Assembly: GCF_020905345.1 (NCBI RefSeq) | Contig: NZ_JAJJMO010000001.1 | Span: forward strand, 3,348,001 to 3,412,000 | DNA: 64,000 bases | Direction of reading: 5' to 3' | Source: Flavobacterium pisciphilum | GTDB taxonomy: Bacteria > Bacteroidota > Bacteroidia > Flavobacteriales > Flavobacteriaceae | Part shown: positions 55,009-63,270 of the stretch, in pieces | Layout of the letters: every line of letters starts with the position of its first letter | Numbering within the stretch: the first letter of the stretch is position 1 | Made by a program: the position numbers and the translations under genes | The notes under the pieces: generated by a model | What the model was told of the DNA's origin: nothing | Database searches by the model: none | What the model saw: only the letters and a program-made list of their open reading frames with translations

Positions 55009-57375
55009 ATGAAAAATAAATTATATGTAGGTTTCTGGGAGTTAGTCGCCAGAATTATACTTAAAAATAGAGTTGCAATTTTAGGAGGTATAATTGCAAT
55101 TACACTTTTCCTTGGTTACCAATGGAAAAACCTTGCTATGACTTATACAGAGGCTAACTTGCTTCCTAAGAATCATATTGCAAATAAAGACTATCAAAAA
55201 TTTTTAGATAAGTTTGGTGAAGAAGGAAATCTTATTGTGATAGGTTTTAAAGATCCAACTTTTTTTACTCCAAAAAATTATGCTGCCTGGAATGAATTAA
55301 TGACGGGTTTAAAAAAGGCTAAAGAAGTAGATTTAGTAGTTTCTTTAAGTGATTTGAAGAAATTAGAAAAAGATACTGTAAATGAGAAATTTGTTTTAGC
55401 TCCGTTTATTGATCAAAAGAAAGCGCTTGATCCTGAGTATTTAAAAAAGATAGAATACGATTTGTTTCATAATTTGCCGTTTTATGAAGGGCTATTATTT
55501 AATAAACAAAGCGGAAGTATTCGATCTGCAGTTTACATGAATAAGAAACTTGTAAATACTGCTGAACGTAAAACCTTTATTCTTGAAAATCTAGTTCCTA
55601 AAATCGATAAATTCGAGAAAACAACAGGGATCGATTTGCGTGTTTCAGGAATGCCATACATCAGGACTATTAATGCAGATAATATGAAAGGTGAAATAGG
55701 TCTTTTTATTGGAGCTGCTTTACTTACTGTCTCATTGATTTTCTTTTTCTTTTTCCGTTCGTTCAGAGCCACATTTATTTCTATTTGTATTTTAATTGTA
55801 GGTGTAGTTTGGTCTTTTGGAACACTTGGATTGTTTCATTATAAAATCACAGTTTTAACGGCTATTATTCCACCTTTGATTATTGTAATCGGAATCACGA
55901 ATTGTATTTTCTTGATTAATAAATATCAACAGGAAATAAAACTTCATAACAATCAGGCAAAAGCTTTACAGCGTATTATTTCTAAAATTGGGGTTTCGAC
56001 TTTGATGACGAATCTAACAACTGCAATTGGTTTTGCTACGTTTATGATTACGGGCAACGATTTGCTTTTTGAGTTTGGTTTAGTGACATCGATTAATGTT
56101 ATCTCGGTTTATTTATTGACACTTTTAATTGTGCCGATTGTGTATAGTTTTATGTCAATTCCAGACGAAAAACACTTGAACCATTTAACCAAGACTTATA
56201 TTTCGGTATTGTTAAATAGAGTAGAAAGCATAGTTAGAAATAGAAGAAAAGTTATTTATACCATCTACGGATTGCTTTTATTGCTTAGCGTTATTGGAGT
56301 TTCGCAAATGAAGGTTTCAGGAAGTTTGATTGGAGAAATGCCTAAGAGTGCTTCTTTCTTTAAAGATATTTTATTTTACGAAAAGGAGTTTAATGGAGTG
56401 ATGCCTTTGGAGATTATGATTGATACCAAGCACAAAAAAGGTGTTATGAAATTATCGACAATGCGTAAAATGGATGAACTTCAAAGTACTATTGAAAGTA
56501 TGCCTGAATTGTCTAAGCCAGTTTCAATAGTGAATTTGGTTAAATATTCGAAGCAAGCTTTTTACAATGGAAAACCTGAATATTATCAATTACCAACTTC
56601 ACAAGAGCAGACATTTATATTGGCTTATGCTAAAAATGCGGTGAAAAATAGTAAGGATAATTTGATGAAGAGTTATGTAGATTCGACTGGACAATACGCT
56701 CGAATTACAACTTTTATGAAAGATATTGGTACTGATGAAATGGCAAGAGTAGAGAAGAAGCTTCATTCTAGGATAGATGAAGTTTTTCCTAAAGATCGCT
56801 ATGAAGTTACAGTAACAGGTAAAGCATTGGTTTTTCAAAAAGGAACTTCTTATCTAGTGGATAATTTAATCGAATCGCTAATTTTTGCCATCTTTGTTAT
56901 TGCAGCACTTATGTTGTATTTATTCAGATCGTTTAAGATGGTTTTCGCATCAGTTATAACAAATATTTTACCACTTTGTATTACGTCTGGATTAATGGGG
57001 TATTTTGGGATACCACTTAAGCCATCAACGATTTTAGTGTTTAGTATTGCATTTGGTATATCTGTAGATAATGCAATTCAGTTTATGGCAAAATACCGTG
57101 ATGATTTATTGCAGAATAATGGAAAGGTAAAAAAATCAGTTTTCAGTGCATTGAGAGAAACAGGAATTAGTACTTTTTATACTTCCGTTGTATTGATTTT
57201 AGGGTTTGCTACTTTTACACTGTCAAGTTTTAGTGGGACAATTGCACTTGGAGGATTAATTTCTTGCACTTTGGCATTTGCAATGTTTGCAAACTTATTA
57301 GTCTTACCAGCTTTGGTATTGACATTTGAGAAGAAAAAAACAAAAAAAGAAGATAATATTGAAGGAGAGATTTAA
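55009..57375 (+). CDS. RND/MMPL-family transporter
   Basis: The 788-residue protein has the RND two-fold layout: helix 1 near residues 25-42, a large external loop (about 45-220), five helices (225-385), helix 7 near 417-435, a second external loop (440-630) and five further helices (630-775). Typical MMPL stretches are LTAIIPPLIIVIGITNCIFL and FSIAFGISVDNAIQFMAKYRDD. Such proteins export lipids or other hydrophobic molecules. No membrane-fusion or outer-membrane partner is adjacent, which fits the MMPL/HpnN-like type and not the tripartite pumps. Confidence 0.9.
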   Translation: MKNKLYVGFWELVARIILKNRVAILGGIIAITLFLGYQWKNLAMTYTEANLLPKNHIANKDYQKFLDKFGEEGNLIVIGFKDPTFFTPKNYAAWNELMTGLKKAKEVDLVVSLSDLKKLEKDTVNEKFVLAPFIDQKKALDPEYLKKIEYDLFHNLPFYEGLLFNKQSGSIRSAVYMNKKLVNTAERKTFILENLVPKIDKFEKTTGIDLRVSGMPYIRTINADNMKGEIGLFIGAALLTVSLIFFFFFRSFRATFISICILIVGVVWSFGTLGLFHYKITVLTAIIPPLIIVIGITNCIFLINKYQQEIKLHNNQAKALQRIISKIGVSTLMTNLTTAIGFATFMITGNDLLFEFGLVTSINVISVYLLTLLIVPIVYSFMSIPDEKHLNHLTKTYISVLLNRVESIVRNRRKVIYTIYGLLLLLSVIGVSQMKVSGSLIGEMPKSASFFKDILFYEKEFNGVMPLEIMIDTKHKKGVMKLSTMRKMDELQSTIESMPELSKPVSIVNLVKYSKQAFYNGKPEYYQLPTSQEQTFILAYAKNAVKNSKDNLMKSYVDSTGQYARITTFMKDIGTDEMARVEKKLHSRIDEVFPKDRYEVTVTGKALVFQKGTSYLVDNLIESLIFAIFVIAALMLYLFRSFKMVFASVITNILPLCITSGLMGYFGIPLKPSTILVFSIAFGISVDNAIQFMAKYRDDLLQNNGKVKKSVFSALRETGISTFYTSVVLILGFATFTLSSFSGTIALGGLISCTLAFAMFANLLVLPALVLTFEKKKTKKEDNIEGEI

Positions 57376-57390
57376 TCTCTCCTTTTTTTT
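57362..57390 (+). terminator. Terminator overlapping the MMPL gene stop
   Basis: AAGGAGAGA (57362-57370) pairs with TCTCTCCTT (57376-57384) followed by a T run. The TAA stop (57373-57375) lies in the loop. Confidence 0.9.
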
Positions 57391-57915
57391 GTAATGAAAA
57401 TGATAGGAAAAGGTATGTTGTCTTAAAATTGGTAGCTCTGATGATTTATATGAAATAATGTGACGTATTTTATTATGATAAAATAAGATTGACAGAGAGA
57501 AGGAATATTTCTGGATGATAGATAGGACTTAACATGGTAAATGTTATCCTTTATATAGAATTAATGAGTATGGGGAGTGTAAGAGCCACGTAAGTGAAGC
57601 CTACGAATCTATATAGAGTTAGCGTACTTAAGGGCAACGAATGTTATCGTTATTCATAACCATCTTAGTAGAAATATGACTCCATCTGAAACAAGTTCTG
57701 GAAATGAAAACTGAGATGGAGAAAATAGAGAAGCTTAAGGTAAAAACAAATAAACTTATAGAAGAAGTAAGAATAGGAGCAGTAAAAAAAACAGCAAGAT
57801 ACTCTCGAAATGACTGTTATTAATCTATTAAAGAAGAGTATGACAAATAGCTGTTATCTTGAGTCTTACTCCAAAAGAAGTGGAAGAACTTAGTAAAAAT
57901 AAAACAGTATAATAG
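57391..57915. other. 525-base non-coding stretch, possible decayed mobile or coding remnant
   Basis: No intact frame is present. Plus-strand 57702-57821 reads as about 40 codons of coding-like, Lys/Glu-rich sequence (EMEKIEKLKVKTNKLIEE, then KKTARYSRNDCY) ended by TAA, and further fragments follow in other frames. Between 57570 and 57670 there are several small hairpins (CGTA/TACG, AACGA/TCGTT). The base composition is slightly less AT-rich than the neighbours. It may be the scar of an insertion or a decayed gene; I cannot name a family. Confidence 0.5.
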
Positions 57916-58551
57916 CTATAATAGTTCTTTGTTTTTGCATATAGTTTCTTCACTATCTTTTTTTCTCTTATTTGCAGACTCAGTTAAGTCTTCATTTTGC
58001 GAAATCTCTATAGTTTCGTTAAAGTATTTTAGGCTATTTTCACAATCAGCTAAATGGTCATAACTAATAGCTAAATTGAATAGTAAAAGTGATTTAAGAT
58101 GTAGGTTTTTATCACTTGTGAATTTTTTTCCTTTTAATAATATCTCGTTTGCTTTTTCAAAATATCCTGTATTCAAATAATTGGCTCCTAGATTTATATA
58201 AGTGCCAGCAAATGTGCTGTCAATTAAAATAACATTTAATAACATTTTATTAGCTAGTTCTCTATTTCCTAAATTAAATTCTGCTTCAGCAATACCATTA
58301 AGTATTGCAATGTTTTTGCTTTCTATTTTGTCAGCTTGAATAAATTTTTCTCTTGCAGACTCGTAATCTCCAAGATCTACATCTTTTAAGCCTTCTCCAA
58401 ATATTTTTTTAGCTGTTTTGTTTTTTATTCCAGAGTATCCAATAAATAGTATTTCATTTGTTTTAGTTTTGTATTTAACTTCTTTTTCCTTTTTCTCATT
58501 ACAAGAAACAATCACTATAATAATGGCAAATAGATATACTGCTTTTTTCAT
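57916..58551 (-). CDS. TPR-repeat lipoprotein
   Basis: The 211-residue precursor has a lipoprotein signal (Cys17 in IVIVSC, then NEKKEKE) and TPR-like repeats over residues about 50-195 (GLKDVDLGDYESAREKFIQADKIES, GIAEAEFNLGNRELANKMLL, GANYLNTGYFEKANEILLKG, NLAISYDHLADCENSLKYFNETI). It probably acts as a periplasmic scaffold; the partner is unknown. It ends a minus-strand set of three genes of limited distribution. Confidence 0.82.
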   Translation of the reverse strand: MKKAVYLFAIIIVIVSCNEKKEKEVKYKTKTNEILFIGYSGIKNKTAKKIFGEGLKDVDLGDYESAREKFIQADKIESKNIAILNGIAEAEFNLGNRELANKMLLNVILIDSTFAGTYINLGANYLNTGYFEKANEILLKGKKFTSDKNLHLKSLLLFNLAISYDHLADCENSLKYFNETIEISQNEDLTESANKRKKDSEETICKNKELL

Positions 58552-58564
58552 TGTTTATAATACT

Positions 58565-59104
58565 CTAGGTTCTTTTGGCTTTTTCTATTCTCATTCCTTT
58601 TTTTTGATGTTTATCAATGACTATCACTCTTTTAGTAAGCCTAGTTTCATGGATAATTAGTCTATCCATAGGTTTTCCATTTTTGCTTTTAGCTCCATGT
58701 GATATGTATACTTCATCGGTAATTATACCATCAATATAATTAATACCTAACTTATCAAATCGTATACTATATATGGGAATTAGTCTATTGTTTTCTGCAA
58801 TACACGTATCATTTACTATCTTTTTTAGATGCTCATCGTTATAATTGATATCTTTAGTTGTTATGAGAGTATATCGAAGAAATCTAGTGTTTTTTTGTAA
58901 TTTCCGAATTTCAGTTGTTAATGTGTCTAAGTTATTTTTATAATTTATCTTGCCGTTATACCATGTATTTATATACACAGTATCTGGGAAAATAATGCTT
59001 ATTTCACGAATAGCAATTTTATCCTTCTTTGTTGTCTTTTTCTCTTCTTTACAAGAAATTAGTACTAAGAGTATTGTTGTTAAAAATAAGGCTACTTTTC
59101 TCAT
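58565..59104 (-). CDS. Predicted lipoprotein of unknown function
   Basis: The 179-residue precursor has a lipoprotein signal (Cys18 in LVLISC, then KEEKKTTKKDK) and a soluble domain with many Asn and Tyr (DTVYINTWYNGKINYKNNLDT, INYIDGIITDEVYIS). I do not recognise it. It lies 13 bases upstream of the TPR lipoprotein gene and 4 bases after the gene at 59109, so the three are one transcript. Confidence 0.75.
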   Translation of the reverse strand: MRKVALFLTTILLVLISCKEEKKTTKKDKIAIREISIIFPDTVYINTWYNGKINYKNNLDTLTTEIRKLQKNTRFLRYTLITTKDINYNDEHLKKIVNDTCIAENNRLIPIYSIRFDKLGINYIDGIITDEVYISHGAKSKNGKPMDRLIIHETRLTKRVIVIDKHQKKGMRIEKAKRT

Positions 59105-59108
59105 GGTG

Positions 59109-59879
59109 CTATTGTTTGTAATAATCTAGTTTCTTTTGAAATTCGTCGTTCTTTGCATCTCTTTCTTTTTCTGCTTTTCTGCGATTTTCTTCATTGATTC
59201 TATTTATAGTTCCCTTTTGAGAGACTTCTACAGCTGTATCTTTTGCTTTCGTTTCATGAAGTTGAGAAGGGTTTCCGCCAAAAACATCGGTAGCAGTATA
59301 ATTATATAATTCCATTAAATGCATTTCTGGATCAGACGGAACTGTGGTTTTAGTATCGGACGATTGCGGTTTAGGAGTGCCATATTTCAATCGAAGCTGA
59401 AATTCTAAAAGCCATGGATACATCATTGATGGATTTGGAAATAATTTCCCTAATAAGTAACCAAGCTCAAAAAGGCCATTATAGCTATGTCCTGGAAAAT
59501 CAATTGATCCCCTACCTCTGTCATTTTTCATATTCCCGCTTCCTGCAACCGCATCTCCACCTACTCCCCAAAAATTTCTACCATCTTGTTTGACAATTGT
59601 AGCAATTAAATGTTTAATTACCACGGGATTCAATTCTGTAGCTTCAGTCCAAGTGCCGTTCATGTTTCCTCTATAGATTTTATTGTCAACTTCATCAAAA
59701 TAAACTTCACCTCCAGTAGCTGTTCTGCTTGGAGGGTTAGAAAAGAAATCTTTGGTCTTTCTTTCTCCCAGCATTTTTTCTAATACACTTGGCCTGTCCC
59801 ATATATCATCATCCATAAAATTGTTATAATCAAACAGATTTTTGTTCTTCTTTTTGTCTGATTCAAAATGTCTATTCAT
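59109..59879 (-). CDS. Protein of unknown family, first of a three-gene accessory unit
   Basis: The 256-residue protein has no signal peptide or membrane helix. Parts: a charged start (ESDKKKNKNLFDYNNFMDDD), a central segment rich in Gly, Asn and Trp (RTATGGEVYFDEVDNKIYRG, NFWGVGGDAVAGSGNMKNDRG), a stretch reading GYLLGKLFPNPSMMYPWLL, and a C-terminal charged helix (NEENRRKAEKERDAKNDEF). The GGDAVAGSG region resembles linker parts of modular secreted or polymorphic-toxin-like proteins, but no toxin motif is visible. Four bases separate it from the lipoprotein gene. Confidence 0.7.
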   Translation of the reverse strand: MNRHFESDKKKNKNLFDYNNFMDDDIWDRPSVLEKMLGERKTKDFFSNPPSRTATGGEVYFDEVDNKIYRGNMNGTWTEATELNPVVIKHLIATIVKQDGRNFWGVGGDAVAGSGNMKNDRGRGSIDFPGHSYNGLFELGYLLGKLFPNPSMMYPWLLEFQLRLKYGTPKPQSSDTKTTVPSDPEMHLMELYNYTATDVFGGNPSQLHETKAKDTAVEVSQKGTINRINEENRRKAEKERDAKNDEFQKKLDYYKQ

Positions 59880-60214
59880 AATAAAAGTATTGGTTTTTAC
59901 TGATTTTTAATTTGTAACAATCGTAAAGTTGTATACGAGTGAAAACAAATTTTTATAGTAAATATACTATATAATTATTTACGGCATGATTAAATTTGTA
60001 AGATTTTTACTTTTAAAAAAAAGAGTTATATATTGTTTGATGATTTTAATTATCGGAATAATAGTGTTTTTATGTTGGATTTAAGGGTGTTAATGCGTTT
60101 TTTCTAGGGTTTGTGAAATAGAGTAAATACTCTATTTTTTTGAAGAAAATGAAGCATAAAAATAAATAGGTTTATCTAATAGCATTAATGTGCTTATGGT
60201 AGTTATCCAAAAAA
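59880..60214. other. 335-base gap with one very small frame
   Basis: Apart from the 32-codon hydrophobic frame at 59986-60084, this AT-rich stretch shows no gene, RNA or clear promoter. Confidence 0.55.
59986..60084 (+). CDS. Possible 32-residue hydrophobic peptide
   Basis: An ATG frame reads MIKFVRFLLLKKRVIYCLM, then IILIIGIIVFLCWI-like hydrophobic sequence to TAA: one membrane helix after a basic start. This is the size and form of type I toxin-like or small membrane peptides, but in AT-rich DNA such frames also arise by chance. No paired antisense RNA or firm promoter can be seen. Confidence 0.25.
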   Translation: MIKFVRFLLLKKRVIYCLMILIIGIIVFLCWI

Positions 60215-60685
60215 TTAAAGCTGAATTTGTCTGTCTATTTGTTGATCTAAGGAAATGAATGTTTCTGTTCTTGAAACGCCTTCTATTGCTTGAATCTTGG
60301 TGTTTAATAACTGCATGAGGTGTTCGTTGTCACGGCAGATAATTTTGATCAATATTGACCAGTTTCCTGTGGTGTAATGGCATTCTAAAACTTCAGGTAT
60401 TTTTTTTAATTCTTTTACCGCTTCGGGATTTCGAGCTGCTTTGTCAAGGTATACGCCTACAAACGCCATTGTGTTGTATCCTAATACTTTGTTGTTGACG
60501 GTAAATTTCGAGCCTGATATCACACCAGATTGTTCTAGTTTACGTAGCCGCTGATGGATGGCAGCACCAGAAATTCCAATTTTATTTGCAATTTGTAAGA
60601 TTGGCTTTCGTGCATCTTCCATTAGGTGTCGTAAAATTTCTTTGTCGATGCCATCTATTTCAATAACTAGGGAATTAATCTTCAT
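60215..60685 (-). CDS. Lrp/AsnC-family transcriptional regulator
   Basis: The 156-residue protein has the Lrp winged helix-turn-helix (IDGIDKEILRHLMEDARKPILQIANKIGISGAAIHQRLRKLEQSGVI; about residues 10-58) and a RAM ligand-binding domain (about 70-145; VPEVLECHYTTGNWSILIKIIC-like core). Such proteins respond to amino acids and often control their own gene. Two AAGTTTAAATT copies 32 bases apart (60718-60728 and 60750-60760) flank its -7 element. Confidence 0.93.
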   Translation of the reverse strand: MKINSLVIEIDGIDKEILRHLMEDARKPILQIANKIGISGAAIHQRLRKLEQSGVISGSKFTVNNKVLGYNTMAFVGVYLDKAARNPEAVKELKKIPEVLECHYTTGNWSILIKIICRDNEHLMQLLNTKIQAIEGVSRTETFISLDQQIDRQIQL

Positions 60686-60717
60686 ATTATTTCGATTTAA
60701 AACTAATTTGAATGAAT

Positions 60718-60760
60718 AAGTTTAAATTATAAATCAAATCTAATGATAAAAGTTTAAATT
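60718..60760 (-). promoter_or_regulatory. Lrp-gene promoter with phased direct repeats
   Basis: The minus-strand -7 element TAGATTTG (60742-60735) lies between two copies of AAGTTTAAATT (60718-60728 and 60750-60760), 32 bases apart or about three helical turns. This is the spacing expected for a phased Lrp multimer and suggests autoregulation. Confidence 0.45.
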
Positions 60761-60948
60761 TTAAAACGAAGTGGGGTATAAGGCTGAATTTTTAGTCTCA
60801 GTTTCCAGTTTCCATTCTCAGTTTATATTTCACATTTCACATTTTACAACGATCATTTCACAGTTTTCATTTCACAGTTAAAATAAGACTATGAATTCCT
60901 TGCGGTTAAATGGGAAGATTAGGAATCTTAAAGCTGAAATTTAGGCAT

Positions 60949-60980
60949 AAAAAAAGCCGCGAAATTCGCAGCTTTTTTTT
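60949..60980 (-). terminator. Terminator of the DUF4271-hemD unit
   Basis: A short stem (GC-GCG with CGC-GC, one mismatch) flanked by seven A and eight T lies 16 bases after the hemD stop. Confidence 0.75.
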
Positions 60981-60995
60981 ATTTAGGTAAAAGGA

Positions 60996-61745
60996 TTATT
61001 TTCCTTTATTTGCTTCAGCAATATATTTTTCTAACGCCATTGTCATTGATGGAGTTTCTGGAGTTGGAGCAAGAATATCTATTCTTAAACCATAATCTAA
61101 AGCCTCTTTTTGAGTAGTGCTTCCAAAAACTGCTATCCTAGTTTCATTTTGTTTGAAGTCAGGGAAGTTTTTAAATAATGACTTTATTCCAGTTGGACTG
61201 AAAAAAGCTAAGACATCATAATAAACATCCGCTAAGTCAGACAAGTCACTCATTACAGTTTTGTAAAAAATTGCTTGAGTCCAATCAACTTTTAAATTAT
61301 TTAAAGTGATAGGAGCATCTGCGTTTAATTGATCAGAAGCTGGTAGTAAGAACTTTTCGTCTTTGTACTTTTTGATTAATGGAGATAAATCTGCAAAATC
61401 TTTTGCGCCAACGTAAATTTTACGTTTTCTGTACACTACATATTTTTGTAGGTAAAAAGCAACGGCTTCAGATTGACAAAAATATTTTAATCCTTCAGGA
61501 ACTTTGTAACGCATTTCCTCTGCTACTCTAAAAAAATGATCAACAGCATTTCTACTTGTTAATATGATTGCAGTGTAATGATTAAGGTCGATTTTTTGTA
61601 GTCGAATCTCTTTCGCGTTTACTCCTTCCACGTGAATGAAAGGTCTGAAATCAATTTTTATTTTGTGTTTCTGTTGGAGCTCAAAATAAGGGGAGTTTTC
61701 CACTTTAGGTTCAGGCTGTGACACCAAAATTGTTTTCACTTTCAT
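60996..61745 (-). CDS. hemD: Uroporphyrinogen-III synthase
   Basis: The 249-residue protein has the two-lobed HemD pattern: ILVSQPEP at the start, YTAIILTSRNAVDHFF, FCQSEAVAFYLQKYV, LLPASDQLN, DWTQAIFYKTV, DVLAFFSPTGIKSLF and IAVFGSTTQKEALDYGLRIDILAPTPETPSM. It closes and inverts hydroxymethylbilane to uroporphyrinogen III in haem synthesis. HemD is poorly conserved, but these motifs and the DUF4271 neighbour are typical of Flavobacteria. It lies 15 bases after the DUF4271 gene. Confidence 0.93.
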   Translation of the reverse strand: MKVKTILVSQPEPKVENSPYFELQQKHKIKIDFRPFIHVEGVNAKEIRLQKIDLNHYTAIILTSRNAVDHFFRVAEEMRYKVPEGLKYFCQSEAVAFYLQKYVVYRKRKIYVGAKDFADLSPLIKKYKDEKFLLPASDQLNADAPITLNNLKVDWTQAIFYKTVMSDLSDLADVYYDVLAFFSPTGIKSLFKNFPDFKQNETRIAVFGSTTQKEALDYGLRIDILAPTPETPSMTMALEKYIAEANKGK

Positions 61746-61760
61746 AAGTTGTAATATTTT

Positions 61761-62429
61761 CTAAGCACTCCCTTTGGTAAACCAATAATATATAAAATAA
61801 TAAGGTGCTATTTCAAGAGTGCAAAGATATAAAATAAAATAAAATAACTTACTCAATATTACGTTTTGATAGTTTTTAATTGAAATAAAATAAGAGAATA
61901 GGCTAATACATAGTGATATAGCTAGTATTATTAATAGCACATTTTTAGAAATATCATCATAATAGAACAAAATCGCGTTAATTGGGAGTATTAAAATACC
62001 AATATATGCCCTATAAGTTACTTTTTGTAGGTTAAAGTGCTCGATAAATTCTTCAATATTGAATGAAGTCGCTACTATTTTTTCTATTAAATACTTTGAT
62101 AAAATAAAGAATGCTAATAAAGTTACTATTTGGATGTATTGAAGCCAATCGGTTTTTGTTGCATATCCAAAACTACTAAGCGTAAGTTGTATGAAAAAAG
62201 CAAAAGAAATGATTTGTAAGAAGAATAAAGCAATTGTAAAGCCGCTTTTTATATGACTACTATCTCGATATATTTTAGCGTATTTATCAGAAAAAATCAA
62301 TTTAGTAAAGTCACCAAAACGACTTTCGTAGATAGATTTTGTCATAGCAATAACTGCAAAGCATAACACAAACAAAAGTGTTGCCCAGTCTTTATTTTCA
62401 GTAATTCTTGGATGAAGGTGTTCAATCAT
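61761..62429 (-). CDS. DUF4271 membrane protein
   Basis: The 222-residue protein has about six membrane helices and the family start (HPRITENKDWATLLFVLCFAVIAMTKSIYESRF). DUF4271 is a Bacteroidota family usually found directly before hemD, as here. Function is unknown; a link to haem synthesis or envelope is only positional. The -7 element at 62437-62444 lies 8 bases before the ATG, so the mRNA would have almost no leader. Confidence 0.9.
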   Translation of the reverse strand: MIEHLHPRITENKDWATLLFVLCFAVIAMTKSIYESRFGDFTKLIFSDKYAKIYRDSSHIKSGFTIALFFLQIISFAFFIQLTLSSFGYATKTDWLQYIQIVTLLAFFILSKYLIEKIVATSFNIEEFIEHFNLQKVTYRAYIGILILPINAILFYYDDISKNVLLIILAISLCISLFSYFISIKNYQNVILSKLFYFILYLCTLEIAPYYFIYYWFTKGSA

Positions 62430-62436
62430 AGCGATG

Positions 62437-62444
62437 CAAAATTA
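62437..62444 (-). promoter_or_regulatory. -7 promoter element of DUF4271-hemD
   Basis: TAATTTTG on the minus strand matches TAnnTTTG and lies 8 bases upstream of the ATG, implying a nearly leaderless transcript. No -33 TTG is evident. Confidence 0.4.
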
Positions 62445-62506
62445 GTAATTTTTTGTATCATTACTTTTATTATAACTTTATTATGAATGAAATGCTATAA
62501 AAAGTT

Positions 62507-62514
62507 TACTTTTG
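62507..62514 (+). promoter_or_regulatory. -7 promoter element of the glycosyltransferase gene
   Basis: TACTTTTG matches TAnnTTTG, 21 bases before the ATG at 62535. It lies inside the longer frame from 62487 and so argues against that earlier start. Confidence 0.55.
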
Positions 62515-62534
62515 CGTTGAAATTACTCAGAAAA

Positions 62535-63260
62535 ATGAATGATTGTATTGTTATAATTCCCACTTACAACGAAATTGAAAACATTGAAAGCATTATTAGA
62601 GCTGTGCTTTCGCAACATAAATCTTTTCATCTTCTTATTGTTGATGATAACTCTCCAGATCGTACTGCAGATAAAGTTGTTATGCTTCAAGAGGAGTTTG
62701 AGGGGAAGTTGTTTATAGAAAACAGAGCTAAAAAAGCTGGATTAGGTACTGCTTATGTTCATGGATTTAAATGGGCTTTGGATCGAAAATATAATTATAT
62801 ATTCGAAATGGATGCCGATTTTTCACATAATCCTAATGATCTAGAAAAACTTTTTGACGCTTGTCATTTTGGAGGTGCTGACTTAGCTATCGGATCTAGA
62901 TATGTAAAAGGAGTAAATGTAGTAAACTGGCCATTAAGTCGTGTATTGATGTCATACTTTGCATCAGTTTATGTGAAATTCATAACTGGTATGAAAATAC
63001 ATGATGCTACAGCAGGTTTTGTTTGTTACAAAAGAGAAGTTCTGGAAGCTATTAATCTTAACAAAATAAAATTTGTTGGTTATGCTTTTCAAATTGAAAT
63101 GAAATATAGAACATATTGTAAGAAATTTGAAATTACAGAAGTTCCTATTATTTTTACAGATAGAACAAAGGGAGTTTCTAAAATGAGTAATGCTATTATC
63201 AAAGAAGCAATTTTTGGGGTTATTTCACTTCGACTAAAACAATTAGTCAATTCTTTATAA
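62535..63260 (+). CDS. Polyprenol-phosphate mannosyltransferase-like GT2 enzyme
   Basis: From the ATG at 62535 the protein has 241 residues and starts directly with the GT2 fold (IVIIPTYNEIENIESII); a frame from 62487 would add 16 residues, but a promoter element lies within it. Motifs: IVDDNSPDRTAD (nucleotide-sugar binding), AGLGTAYVHGFKWAL, the DAD metal site in MDADFSHNPNDL, GADLAIGSRYVKGVNV and DATAGFVCY. These match dolichol/polyprenol-phosphate mannose synthases without the extra membrane domain. It makes a lipid-linked sugar donor for glycosylation outside the cytoplasm. It precedes pyrC by 10 bases. Confidence 0.92.
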   Translation: MNDCIVIIPTYNEIENIESIIRAVLSQHKSFHLLIVDDNSPDRTADKVVMLQEEFEGKLFIENRAKKAGLGTAYVHGFKWALDRKYNYIFEMDADFSHNPNDLEKLFDACHFGGADLAIGSRYVKGVNVVNWPLSRVLMSYFASVYVKFITGMKIHDATAGFVCYKREVLEAINLNKIKFVGYAFQIEMKYRTYCKKFEITEVPIIFTDRTKGVSKMSNAIIKEAIFGVISLRLKQLVNSL

Positions 63261-63270
63261 AACAATTAGA

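Larger units (their letters stand above)
60686..60995. other. 310-base gap upstream of the Lrp gene
   Basis: It holds the Lrp promoter region with its phased repeats (60718-60760), a low-complexity stretch (60795-60885) made of repeated TTTCACA and CAGTTTCC-like units, and the hemD terminator (60949-60980). Confidence 0.65.

Noticed and set aside
57570..57670. Part of a group II intron or other structured RNA
   Set aside because: GAGCCACGTAAGTGAAGCCTACG looks a little like an intron domain V, but the stem pairs poorly, the conserved AGC/AAA features are missing and no intron protein is nearby.
62487..62534. The longer start of the glycosyltransferase (16 more residues)
   Set aside because: A good -7 promoter element lies at 62507-62514 within this extension and the GT2 fold begins right at the second Met.
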